Assembly (NCBI GenBank): GCA_002633025.1
Contig: NMRB01000070.1
Location: forward strand, 695,731-759,730
Source: Notospermus geniculatus
Lineage: Eukaryota > Nemertea > Pilidiophora > Heteronemertea > Lineidae
Direction of reading: 5' to 3'
Length of the DNA: 64,000 nucleotides
The notes under the pieces were generated by a model. That model saw only the letters and a program-made list of their open reading frames with translations. It made no database searches and was not told where the DNA came from. The translations under genes and the position numbers were made by a program. The stretch's first letter is position 1. Every line of letters starts with the position of its first letter. Positions 12,360 to 21,460 of the stretch are shown in pieces.

Positions 12360-12512
12360 GTCATCCAATAAGAATCGCTCCTGAAGAAATCCAATCAATA
12401 GACGAGCGCATCAGTCCAATGAGAATCATTTCATCCCTGATAGAACATCCAATCAACTGGAGGCTTTATTCGGGCGGGGAATAATATATAAGAGTGTAAT
12501 TATTCATCTGTG
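12360..12512 (+). promoter_or_regulatory. Dense CCAAT-box plus TATA promoter-like region (unit A)
   Basis: Four CCAAT motifs (CCAATAAG, CCAATCAA, CCAATGAG, CCAATCAA) occur within about 100 bp, followed by GGGCGGGG and an ATATATAAG TATA-like element near 12484-12492. A start of transcription would be expected near 12515. The first ATG downstream is followed at once by a stop. The only later small frame (12704-12781, MHSVQRSKVG) is unconvincing. The region points toward the 3' end of the minus-strand TPMT-like gene, so an antisense or noncoding transcript is possible. It is conserved in unit B. Confidence 0.5.
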
Positions 12513-13324
12513 AGTGAGAGAAAATCGAGGTCATGTAGAGTTGCCGCGATTTTGGTCGCTTCAGCCAGAGCATTCTTGTCACCTGAAAGGAGCGAAGTCT
12601 AAGTTAAGCAATAATTTCGGTCTAAAGGGCGTACCTTCCTCTTCACGCCATTTGCCTGTGTGCCCCTGGACCTTTACAGCAACAGGAGATATAACTTTCG
12701 AAGATGCATTCGGTTCAACGGAGTAAGGTGGGCCTTATATTGGTTTACCCTACGGACTTTGGTGACTGCCACTCCACTTGAACTTGTCTGCCAAACTAAC
12801 CGTCGGCAGGGGGCGATAAAAACTTACCTTTTTGAGCTATCGCGTACATTGTGACGTAGAAATCGGTCACTTTTAAACCGTGACGAAGAAAATACTGGTT
12901 TCTTTGAGGTTCATTTTTATACTTCGCAACCTGGATGACGTCACAGTACTCCCCTGAAACGGAAAGACCCAGGCTTATTACTGCTTGTAGGCCTGTTACA
13001 TGTCCCAACCGTCGCGAAATGACACGTGAACGCATCCATGAAATATCGTCCGATGGAAAATCACGTTGATGGGCCAATGTTCCAAAATCCAATTATCAAT
13101 AGCTACAAAAAAAGAACGAAATACATACCAATGACTTGCTTCACCTCTTCTTCGGCAGTGGGATAAGGATCAACTGGAAAAAGTAACAGATCATGAGAGA
13201 TCGTGAGGGAAATGCCATCTGGTGCCTGCATGCCCTTCCTCGCCGGGTATAGCAGAGCCTAGCGTATCTCCAGCTCATCTCAATGAGTTTTATGCAACAC
13301 AGCTCCCAGGCGCGATTTCCACTT

Positions 13325-14270
13325 CGCACTGGCTATTCGTACCGTCACGGTGCAAATAACGCCAAACCAGATCTTATTCACACCGTCGTAAACAGCCAAT
13401 CAGAGAGCTTCATTCAAAGCATGCCAGTGAAGTTACCGGTATCATCTCGCACAATGCCGGATTTTTTTTCAATATTCTTGATGAAAACGTTAATTTACAA
13501 CCACTACCAGGAAAAAAAGTTTTATAGTCAATGCTTTTGGGCAAGGTAGGCCTACTAAAGTATCTAATGATTCCCCACAGTTGGCAGCATGAGCCTATCA
13601 GTGGCCGAGTGGTCTGCGTGGGTGGTTATCAAACGGAAGGCCGCGGGTTCGAGCCCCGTCATGACAGTTCTTCTTTTATTTTCTTTTAGGTCTTCTTTTC
13701 TTTTAGTTCTTCTTTCACCTCCTTATTCTTCTTTTCGTCTTTTTATCGATATCGTGAAATCGATCAGTGTGACTGTCGGAAAACGGGGAACTGCGTAATT
13801 CTTGAGCCAATTTTTTTTTCAAAAAAATTAGGGCCTAGCCCTACTAGGCCTAGCCTAGGCCTATGAAAAATATTTTATCATCAGACAGCAGAGGCCAACA
13901 TTTCATCATTAACTGTGAGAGATGGGATCACTGGACCCCGTCAAAGGGAAAAAAATTGCCCAGGCTAAAATATCATTTAATTAGATCTGCTGCCCATAGT
14001 CGCACTGTCCGAGTTACGGTGCAGAAATTATACATCACCGTCACGGTACGAATAATCAGTCTCCACGCACTATTCCCACCGTGACGGTGTAAATAAGAGC
14101 TATTCCTGCACTATTCACACCGTCACGGTACGAATAAGTACCGGCGGCGCACTATTCACACCGTCACGGTACGAATAAGAACCGACGGCGCACTATATTC
14201 ACACCGTCACGGTACGAATAAGATCTGGTTTGGCGTTATTTGCACCGTCACGGTACGAATAGCCCCGGCC
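13325..14270. mobile_element. 946-bp palindrome-module element with 9-bp target duplication
   Basis: The element lies in TPMT-like intron 4 of unit A and is absent from unit B, which keeps one TTTCCACTT. That 9-mer flanks the insertion at 13316-13324 and 14271-14279. The ends read CGCACTGGCTATTCGTACC and the complement of GGTACGAATAGCCCCGGCC. The interior repeats the palindrome CACCGTCACGGTG framed by TATTCG and CAAATAA or CGAATAAG, most densely at 14080-14262. A tRNA-like stretch is nested at 13596-13668. Nine-bp duplications are typical of Mutator-like transposons, but no transposase is present. Confidence 0.85.
13596..13790 (+). mobile_element. tRNA-like SINE nested in 13325-14270
   Basis: An A box (GTGGCCGAGTGGT) and a B box (GGGTTCGAGCCCC) of Leu/Ser-tRNA type are followed by a T/C-rich tail (TTCTTCTTTTATTTTC). 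The acceptor stem does not pair, and the tail resembles those of the SINE at 20008-20175, so this is not a working tRNA. Confidence 0.6.
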
Positions 14271-14758
14271 TTTCCACTTTCACAGACATGGATCTGTTCG
14301 TTTGCTGCCAGCTTAACAAAAAGTGCACTACTCACTTTTTACTTCACTGTCATATTCGACGCATTCCAGTAAATATCTACAGCAAGGGGACATTAACGTT
14401 TGGAGGTGAGCAATATATCTGAAAAAATGATTGACGTTGACTTTGTCTGCTTTCAGCTACATTCCGGAAAACCGAACCGAATTCGAAGCAGCAATTTATC
14501 ACATGTTGAAGTATAGGCCTACCTTTTGATGTCGCTCATAGTAACAAAAGCCGCTCTATCCCACACTGCATCAAACTGGCCTTCAACCGCGCTGAAAAAG
14601 ATGGAAGTCGCTGAATATTTGCTGTGACTGGCTATCACATGCTCCAACATCAGTTTGAGTTGACGATTCGGTCTACCGGTACATGTACTTAGTAATGTAT
14701 CTCGAGTTATGTCACGGTTTTACAGGTGGCTGCGCAATTTGTGGCTGCGCTGTCACAG

Positions 14759-15166
14759 TAATGCGGGTGATCCACTGACGTGACGACGAGTTTACGATCA
14801 GTTGGCGACTTGTTCACGACGGGAGTCGTGAACAAGTCGTCAACTCGTCGTAAACTAGTCGCAAACTGATCGTAAAGAAATGACGTAACGTTGAAGCTGA
14901 TCCACCGAAAAAATACGTACTGCTACAGAGCAAACTTTACGACGAGTTGACGACTAGTTTGCGACCAAATCAAACATGTTTGATCTCGTCGCAAACTAGT
15001 CGTCAACAAATTTCAGTCGTGAACGAGTCGCAAACCCGTCGTGAACGAATAGTGAATGCTGATCCACCTGCCACGATTTTTCGTCGTCAACTAGTCGCAA
15101 ACCCGTCGTGAACAAGTCGCCAACTGATCGTAAACTCGTCGTAAAGTCGGTGGATCACCCGCATTA
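14759..15166. mobile_element. GTCGT-rich MITE, unit A copy
   Basis: The termini TAATGCGGGTGATCCAC and its complement bound 408 bp. The interior is made of variations on GTCGTAAAC, GTCGTGAAC and GTCGCAAAC in both orientations, giving many possible hairpins. It sits in TPMT-like intron 3. Unit B has the same element in the same place (29002-29409), so it predates the duplication. Confidence 0.85.
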
Positions 15167-15332
15167 AGGTACTGGTCACCAACATTATGCACTCACCTTG
15201 TAAACGCAAAAAAATTACAGTTGTATATCTTTATCCGGTCGTCTTCTGACTGAAAATAGGTTTGGACCAGATAAGGAAACCTAACTACTGGCATCACAGC
15301 TCTTTTCTCTCTTCGTTGGTGTCACCATCAGC

Positions 15333-15870
15333 AGCCCTTTTTACACGGTGCCGGTGCGTTCCGGATCGAGACTAGATCGAGGAGGGTTCGGTTATTTTTC
15401 CCCGTGTAAAAGCGAAACAACTGACCTCCACCTTCCTCGGGCCAGTTCAGTTCGCCGCGTGAGTCTCGGGAAGGTAGAGGTAGGTGGGGTAGGTTCAGGC
15501 TGGTTATTCTCTCGTGTAAAAGCGAACCGACCTCCACCGGCCCCGTGCGGGATTTAGCACGCTACATATGAATGGCAAGTTTATACCTGGGAAGAAATCA
15601 CGCACGAGATTTCTCAAGCACTGCTCATGTTGTTAGAAGCATACTTTATCGATTTTAAGTGATTATTTTGGGGATATTTCTTACTTGCGATAACTGTAAA
15701 TGTTGATACACGCCATCTGGTGGCACGCATTTGAACGAACCGACCTCGAACTAGTTCGAGGCGGGTTCGGTAACCCGCACCGTGTAAAAGCGATCAATCC
15801 ATCCTGAACCGAACCCGCCCGAGGAGGGTGGAGGTAGGTTTCCTCGAACCAGCACCGTGTAAAAAGGGCT
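15333..15870. mobile_element. 538-bp inverted-repeat element, AGCCCTTTTTACACGGTGC ends
   Basis: AGCCCTTTTTACACGGTGC at the left pairs with GCACCGTGTAAAAAGGGCT at the right. Internal GTGTAAAAGCGA motifs recur at about 15403, 15513 and 15783 with GGTTCGGG-type sequence between them, suggesting a composite or nested structure. Unit B keeps only the left end before the gap at 29603. Confidence 0.8.
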
Positions 15871-16130
15871 AGCGTCTCAGGCTGGTCATTATTCTCAAAG
15901 GAGTTTTTGACGGACTGGTCTACGTTGCTGCTCACAGATTTTATGAGAATCTAGTGTTTGATCGATGACGCGGCCTGGGAGCAAATTAATTATGTGGGAT
16001 TCAGTGAAATCTTACTAAAGGTCAAATAATGCAATATTGCCTAATACATGTACCTTAAAAACCGACCCTTTCAGTTCTAGGTCATCTTTCTTCGAGTATG
16101 GTATACCATTTTCGGAGAAGAACCTATCAC

Positions 16131-16497
16131 TATGGCACGCCAAAGCGGAATTTATTCAACCCTGTGAAAAACATGTCAACATTTGAGAAACACATGTCAA
16201 CACAACGAAATACCCGACAAGAATTTTTCAAACATGTGTCAACTTTCAAAAAACATTGACAACATTTTCAAACATATGTCAACATTTTTTTCGTTCAACC
16301 TTCTTTAAAATTTTTTTTCAACATTCACGACTTCTTGAAAAAAATCGTTCAACATCTTGAAAAATTTTTTTCAACATTCACATGACTTCTTGAAAAAANA
16401 AAAATTCTTGTCGTGTATTTCGTTGTGTTGACATGTGTTTCTCAAATGTTGACATGTTTTTCACAGGGTTGAATAAATTCCGCTTTGGCGTGCCATA
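16131..16497. mobile_element. Foldback element inserted in TPMT-like exon 3
   Basis: Arms of about 100 bp starting TATGGCACGCCAAAGCGG are inverted around an AT-rich core of TTTTTTCAACATTCACGAC-type repeats. An N (16399) sits near the centre, as expected for a hairpin that stopped sequencing. TATCAC flanks both sides (16125-16130 and 16498-16503). Removing the element and one flank rejoins the coding frame of the methyltransferase through ESVCDRFFSENG, which fits the family. This makes it a true insertion into an exon. Confidence 0.85.
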
Positions 16498-16904
16498 TAT
16501 CACAGACACTTTCCACAAATTCGATTCCGACGACTTTATGGCCCCGTTCATACATCCTGCAAAACAGCAGCACCAACAGGTTCTGTGGTAAATTTTTGGG
16601 GAAAGGGGCTGGTAGTATAAAACGGCCAAAGGCAGTTGATTTATGAAGCAACGATTTGCTTATTCTATTTTGAGTGAGAAATTAGTTGTCAAGGGTTTTC
16701 CATGGCTGCATGGGTCTTACCAGATCATGTCGTCTGTTCGGCCGCACAGCGGAACCAATATCGTCACAACATCACGTCCAGCCTGGAACCAAGGGAAGTA
16801 TTCTTCTAATAGCTGTCGTGTGCGCCTGAAGTGGAGGTCATACGGCACTGAGGTCCTAGGCCTACCCTAAATTTATTTCGAAAAAAAAGTTATTGGCTGG
16901 TATT

Positions 16905-17012
16905 TATAAAAGCTAGCAAATGCTTTTACTTCAAATTTTGTAATACATTTACATTGGACTCTGCTGTGCAAATCTTAAGTAAAAGCATTTGCTACATGTA
17001 ACTTTTATAAAT
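16905..17012. mobile_element. MITE with AGCAAATGCTTTTAC arms (unit A)
   Basis: AAAAGCTAGCAAATGCTTTTAC is mirrored by GTAAAAGCATTTGCTACATG-CTTTTATA. Unit B has a shorter, internally deleted copy at 29930-29990. A related element is at 33036-33159. The element lies in TPMT-like intron 1. Confidence 0.75.
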
Positions 17013-17150
17013 CACAGCCAATATTTCCCGACGGTCGCGTCCCGCGTGAGTTCACTCGACGGGAAAGTAGGCTTATAGCGCCACCCCTCCTAGTGGTCAA
17101 ATGCTGAACTACTTCTATAACCTGATAACAGCTGTCGTGTTGAAACCCTA

Positions 17151-17375
17151 AGGAGTGCAAGCGCCCACTTAGGGCATTATAGCTACTCATCAAACAATAC
17201 TGGACGATATTAATGATATGTAGGAGGAAACCGGAGCCCCCGGAGGAAACCTACGATGTCGAGGAGAGATCGCCCTCTCTACCACATAAAGTCACTTGCA
17301 CGACCGGGGATCGAACCCGCGACCTTAGTGGTGGCAGGCGCCGATGTTTCCACTGCGCCACCCCGACACCCCGTC
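17151..17375 (-). mobile_element. tRNA-derived SINE with 7-bp target duplication (unit A only)
   Basis: The element is in minus orientation. The head is GTCGGGGTGGCGCAGTGGAA (A box) with B box GCGGGTTCGATCCCCG, followed by a body containing a TTTCCTCCGGG block and CTCCGGTTTCCTCC. AACCCTA flanks both sides (17144-17150 and 17376-17382), and unit B keeps the single uninterrupted copy near 30130. It lies in TPMT-like intron 1, in the same orientation as the gene. Confidence 0.8.
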
Positions 17376-17632
17376 AACCCTAGTTGAGGCTGCCTTACCT
17401 ATTAAGTTTTTTGCAACTCCATGATTCTCCCACCTCATACCGTGACTTCCACAGGTTTCGATTATCTGTGGTGTCACACCCACTGGCTGTGCTGTCTTCC
17501 GTCATTTTATAACTGAAAAATTAAAAAAATCCATGTTTCCAAGCAACCTAGTGCAACTCGCAACTTGAGGAAACTTACCTTTGATGTTTACTCACACAAT
17601 GCAACTCAAAAAATTCTTCTCGTACAAAACCT

Positions 17633-17728
17633 CCACAGGGTGGGCCAGAGAAAGTGTCCCTCGAACAATAGTGAAACAATAGAAATGCTAAATATTGCTG
17701 GCTGTCAGTGGCCCACCCTGTAGACTGT
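17633..17728. mobile_element. Mariner-like MITE, ACAGGGTGGGCC ends (unit A)
   Basis: CACAGGGTGGGCCAGAG and GGCCCACCCTGTAG form the ends of a roughly 95-bp element. ACAGGGTG-type ends are characteristic of Tc1/mariner elements. Unit B carries the equivalent at about 30388-30474. Confidence 0.6.
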
Positions 17729-17968
17729 TGACCTGAATCTGAGACGTACTAAGGTAAGTTACGAGTGGCCAGCATTGTAAAGTATCAATTAGGCCAAACA
17801 AAATCTGTGTAATTAGGCCTACAGAAAATTGTGATTTGAGGGTAGTATAATCTTTTGAGACACCCTGTAGAATCAATTTTCGTACTATAGACTACGTGCT
17901 CAGGGAAGCTCAGCTGGCTAACATTTTGGCGGGAACTGCTGTCACATTTTGGTGGGAGATCAAGCAAA

Positions 17969-18049
17969 ATGGACCTAGAGAACTCCAGTTGTTGCTATAA
18001 CGAAAACATGAAGTTGAAAAAAAAGAAGAAGGAGGGAAAGGAAGACTAG
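17969..18049 (+). CDS. Small lysine-rich ORF, unit A (doubtful)
   Basis: The 26-codon frame MDLENSSCCYNENMK ends in a run of lysines and acidic residues. It is kept in unit B (30715-30795) with one substitution. It starts about 460 bp upstream of, and divergent from, the TPMT-like start. It could be a short peptide, a first exon or chance. Confidence 0.2.
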   Translation: MDLENSSCCYNENMKLKKKKKEGKED

Positions 18050-19399
18050 TGGTAGTATGAGTCAAAGACTGGGTCGAGGGCTACTAAGCAAAGGCCGACA
18101 GGCAAGACAGTTCGGAGGATGAAATTCGGTGAATCACACTATTTGATGAAGATGTCTCTGCTTTCAGGAATTGTCTCCGTGTAGAACGCGATCGACTATC
18201 ACAAGCATGACAAGTCCAACAGAAGGTCGTCCCACTCACAAGGTCCCACTCATAACACGACTGACACGGAAACCCACTACATTGTATAGGCGACGTTTTT
18301 CTATTGTTCGCGAGATGTCTCCCCAATCGAATACACGCACAATAGATTCGTCGCAACATGCGCAAAACGTCACCATAGACAACGTGATACTGCAGGCGCG
18401 GATCCTGGATTTTGGGCAGAGGGGGTCAGGGCTACTGAAGGCGGTCGTTGCAGGTGGGCGCCGAGGTACTCGCGCCGACGGGGGTCTGGAGGCCTCCGCC
18501 AGAAAATTTTGAAATCTAGGAGGCCGTAGACGCGATTACATGTATGGGGATGGGGAGCGCCAATTTCGCCCAAAATTCTGCAGAAAGAACGTGTTTTTTA
18601 TCGGTCCTGGGCTGCTTCTACTAAATACAACCCTGTTTTTATTTACGTGTATGTACAATGTACATGTATAGTTAAACCTGCTCAGCGCGATTCAGAGACC
18701 AATGATTTACGAGTATCTCGGGAGAATGTTCATATTTCTAGTTCTACAGGTTTTGTTATAGTCGAATGCTCTTTTTTGCCATACTTTTTCCTGGTTCGGA
18801 CGTCAACGTAAACAGCTGGTATGGGTGGCGCGTTCAATCAAAACGAGGCCACGCCTCGCCAGGATCGCGTGATATGACTCAATCATAATCAAAACGTCGT
18901 TCGCAAGGTGTAGCATCATCTTAGTTCTACTCTGAGAACTTAAAGTGGTTGCCAGTCAACTTCCATCAGAAACTGAGGCACCCAAGTGTTCTTGACGAAA
19001 TAGAAGGTGAGTTCTGGAGGCTGAGAGACTGAGTATTAATGAAATTGTGGCTACCCTTCGTTATGCTACATGTACATGTAGGTCCGCTGAGAATTAAGCC
19101 GTTTTGTTTTATTGGTTACGGGAAATTTGGTAGGAAATCTTAAGTCGGAGGGGGGATATTTTTTTTTAAATCAGCATATTATACTTATACCGTCCTCCTT
19201 CTGCCATGATGGCTCCCGATCACATTGATTATTTCACTGCCGGTGTAATATTAAACCTCGCGCATGGCTTAAAAACAGCGTCAGTTTCAACCCGAACAAG
19301 TGCTGAGCATTAAAAAACATGATATTTTAAAAGTTGTACCAAAAACACAGTTGTAGTTTTATGGTCTTAAAAGGTGTCCTTGTGGATGAAAAGAAAACG

Positions 19400-19660
19400 T
19401 GGCTATGAAAAATATTCGTGGAGATATGCCGTGAAATTACATGTAGCTGGGCATTTATTTTTGACTAGGGTGTACATGTTTATCTTTCTGCGGTTGCACG
19501 ATTTTCTGGAATGATAGTTATTTTGGGCCGCCCTACTGTTAAATGTTAGAAGCAAAATACGTGTGTTGATGTGTTTGATCTGGTAACTGTGGCAAGAGCT
19601 ATTGTAACTTCTAGTCATAAATTACAGCACCAAGCGGGAAGTTATCCAGCAGAAAGATTT
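19400..19660. other. Unit B-specific stretch without gene
   Basis: Between the homology at 18376-19030 and the resumption at about 19660, unit B carries some 620 bp (19030-19660) with no clear match to unit A. I see no terminal repeats, coding frame or RNA signature in it. Confidence 0.4.
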
Positions 19661-19876
19661 AGTCTCACCCCACAGGACGTCAATACAGTTGACTTTTATT
19701 GACGATTTGTTTGACCTGCTTGATTATCCACATCCCATAAATTCTGAAACGGCTCGGAGCAAAATTTGAAAGGAGCATTCACGTTGAATATAACAACAAA
19801 AAGCATTGAAAACCCTTATCGAAGATAAATATCGCAATATACACGTAATTGTCCGGCTTTTTCCGATTTTCATATA

Positions 19877-20994
19877 CGAAGTGGTTATTTGCACAGCTAA
19901 CTGCTGTGTATGCAGTACGAATAATTTTCTTGCATGCACGTTCAGCTAATTAATATTCATGCCCACCGATAAGCATGTCTCGATGTAACGCCCTCGCTGC
20001 CAGATATCTCGGTAGGTCAATCGGTAGAGCATTTGCCTTGTACACCGCAGGTCCCCGGTTCGACTCCCGACTGGGGCGAGATTTTTTTCGCCGCTTTTCC
20101 TGCCTTGTTTCTTTTCCTGTCTTTTTTCTTTTGGCTTTCTTTGTTTACTGAAAGTACTCGGAATCCACCGAACGGCCCAGGGAAAAAATTAGCGGACGGG
20201 ACGTAGTCCTTGTTAGGCAATTTTAGTGGGCAATTTTCAGGGTGTTTGTGTCATCCACGAAAATTAGGAAATTAGAATGAATAATCTACTTGCACTTGGC
20301 AAACATTTTTGCTAGTAACCCGGCCGCAGAAAAAAATGACGTGGAGGGGGGACTGCGAAACAAAGTGATTTTCAGAAGACCCTGGCGATGATGAGCAGCA
20401 AGATTTTATCAAGTTCGTTGCCTGCCGAGCTCACGCCCTTCGTCAAGCACATCCACAGTCATACAGTATGACAGATTAGGTCCAGATGACCCTAATCAGG
20501 GCTAGGCCTAATTACTGCGTGGTGTGCACAATGAAAAGACCTTAGGGTTATGATTCGACAATAGGCTACCTGCCCTTTCCGTCAAGTGTAATTACAGAGG
20601 TGGTGACAAAATGTTTGAAGAGTGGTACCCTGGGCAGATTACATGTAGGTCAAAAACATCTCGCCATGCACATAAGGGCACTTGTCCATTAAAAACGCCG
20701 GTCTATTGAGTTAAAAATGAACAGGTTTGTGTCTTTACCAAAAGGAGAAATTGGATTTGGTAACCCCCACGCGAGCAATGAAGCACCACCATGCTGTTTA
20801 GAATCACAGCTTTCTATCGAAGACAATTCCCGTCTTTATTTCTACAGCAAAAGTAGGCGGAGTCTGTTATTATACAGTAGGCGGAGTCTGCTGTGCACAT
20901 AAGAAAATCCGTACGTACAGGACGCACAGCAGCTGTGCCTCCAAGCGCTATAATCTGCCTTGCATACACAGCTGCTGTGCAAATAAACCCGGCC
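19877..20994. mobile_element. 1118-bp palindrome-module element with 9-bp target duplication (unit B only)
   Basis: TTTCATATA flanks both sides (19868-19876 and 20995-21003). Unit A has the uninterrupted site near 3310. The ends read CGAAGTGGTTATTTGCAC and the complement of GTGCAAATAAACCCGGCC. Internal modules pair TTATTTG, the palindrome GCACAGC...GCTGTGC and CAAATAA. A tRNA-like SINE is nested at 20008-20175. Target length and end sequences tie it to 13325-14270, although the palindrome is entirely different. Confidence 0.85.
20008..20175 (+). mobile_element. tRNA-like SINE nested in 19877-20994
   Basis: The head resembles a Thr-type tRNA (A box GTAGGTCAATCGGTAGAGC, B box CCCGGTTCGACTCCC) but the anticodon stem does not pair. 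The tail is T/C-rich and ends GTACTCGGAATCCACC. A second copy of the tail alone is at about 22980-23062. Confidence 0.6.
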
Positions 20995-21460
20995 TTTCAT
21001 ATAAAGTATCACTATTTTATATACACTGTACATGTACATGTACATGTAACGACTGATACATGAGAACTTCTATTAGCGTGCCTGAAAATGAATCATATAA
21101 ATCAGCTTTTTTTATCGAAAGGTTTTTGTTTCCAGTTCACCGGTACATTAGTTCGCCAGCCTAGTCTCCTTTGAAAAGTTTGGTCAAAGTAAATGTAAAG
21201 AAAAAGTGTTTGAATAGCGTTCTTTCTGTTTCTGAGCTATCAAATTATCAATTCTTTCCGGTAGGTGCTGCATTTTCACAGACACATCGACATTTTAATA
21301 GCTAGACCAATATTGTCGAATGGACTTTTGAATAGTGACTACTTTGGAACTGAGTTTGGCTCAACTTTTAACCAAATAGTTTACAGCAGAATTCGATTCT
21401 AGACTCTGATTATAATTAAAATAATAAAGTTAGCTTATCAATTTATCACTTTCTAGAATC

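Larger units (their letters stand above)
12796..17505 (-). pseudogene. TPMT-like S-adenosylmethionine methyltransferase, copy A (insertion and frameshift)
   Basis: Six exons on the minus strand: 17399-17505 (start MTEDSTASG), 16721-16855, 16054-16556 (interrupted), 14523-14641, 13129-13273 and 12796-12953. Family hallmarks are LLEEYFPW then VTILVPLCGRTDDMIW (SAM-binding glycine-loop region), ERGHKVVGIEF, GQFDAVWDRAAF and, near the C-terminus, VTDFYVTMYA. Thiopurine methyltransferases transfer a methyl group from SAM to sulfur or selenium acceptors in the cytosol. Exon 3 is split by a 367-bp foldback element at 16131-16497. Exon 5 is 5 nt longer than copy B (6-nt insertion, one T fewer in a T run), which breaks the frame. 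Removing the insertion and one target copy restores family-like reading in exon 3, so the gene was once functional. The last exon either stops at 12796 or splices at 12828. Confidence 0.75.
1891..18375 (+). repeat. Tandem duplication unit A (about 16.5 kb)
   Basis: Homology with unit B starts at the shared AGACAACG near 1891 and ends at CGTCACCATA near 18375. The order in both units is MS4A-like gene (+), Kazal inhibitor (+), TPMT-like gene (-). Most of 9400-13000 and 14400-18300 is nearly identical to unit B, while 3100-8400 is more diverged. Unit A is longer because of several insertions absent from B: a 1.7-kb element in the MS4A intron, a 0.95-kb element and a 0.23-kb SINE in TPMT introns, and a 0.37-kb foldback (the matching site in B lies in a gap). 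Confidence 0.9.

Noticed and set aside
12514-12854. Overlapping open frames downstream of the CCAAT/TATA region
   Set aside because: The longer one starts at GTG and the first ATG of the putative transcript is followed by a stop. I kept only the promoter-like call.
16131-16240. Plus-strand copy of the methyltransferase exon as an inverted exon duplication
   Set aside because: The shared WHAKAEFIQ-like reading comes from the transposon arm itself. The true exon sequence resumes outside the TATCAC flanks.
17688-17967. Open frames on the minus strand with possible transposase similarity (also 30328-30811)
   Set aside because: No catalytic motif could be seen. They overlap a mariner-type MITE and non-coding sequence.
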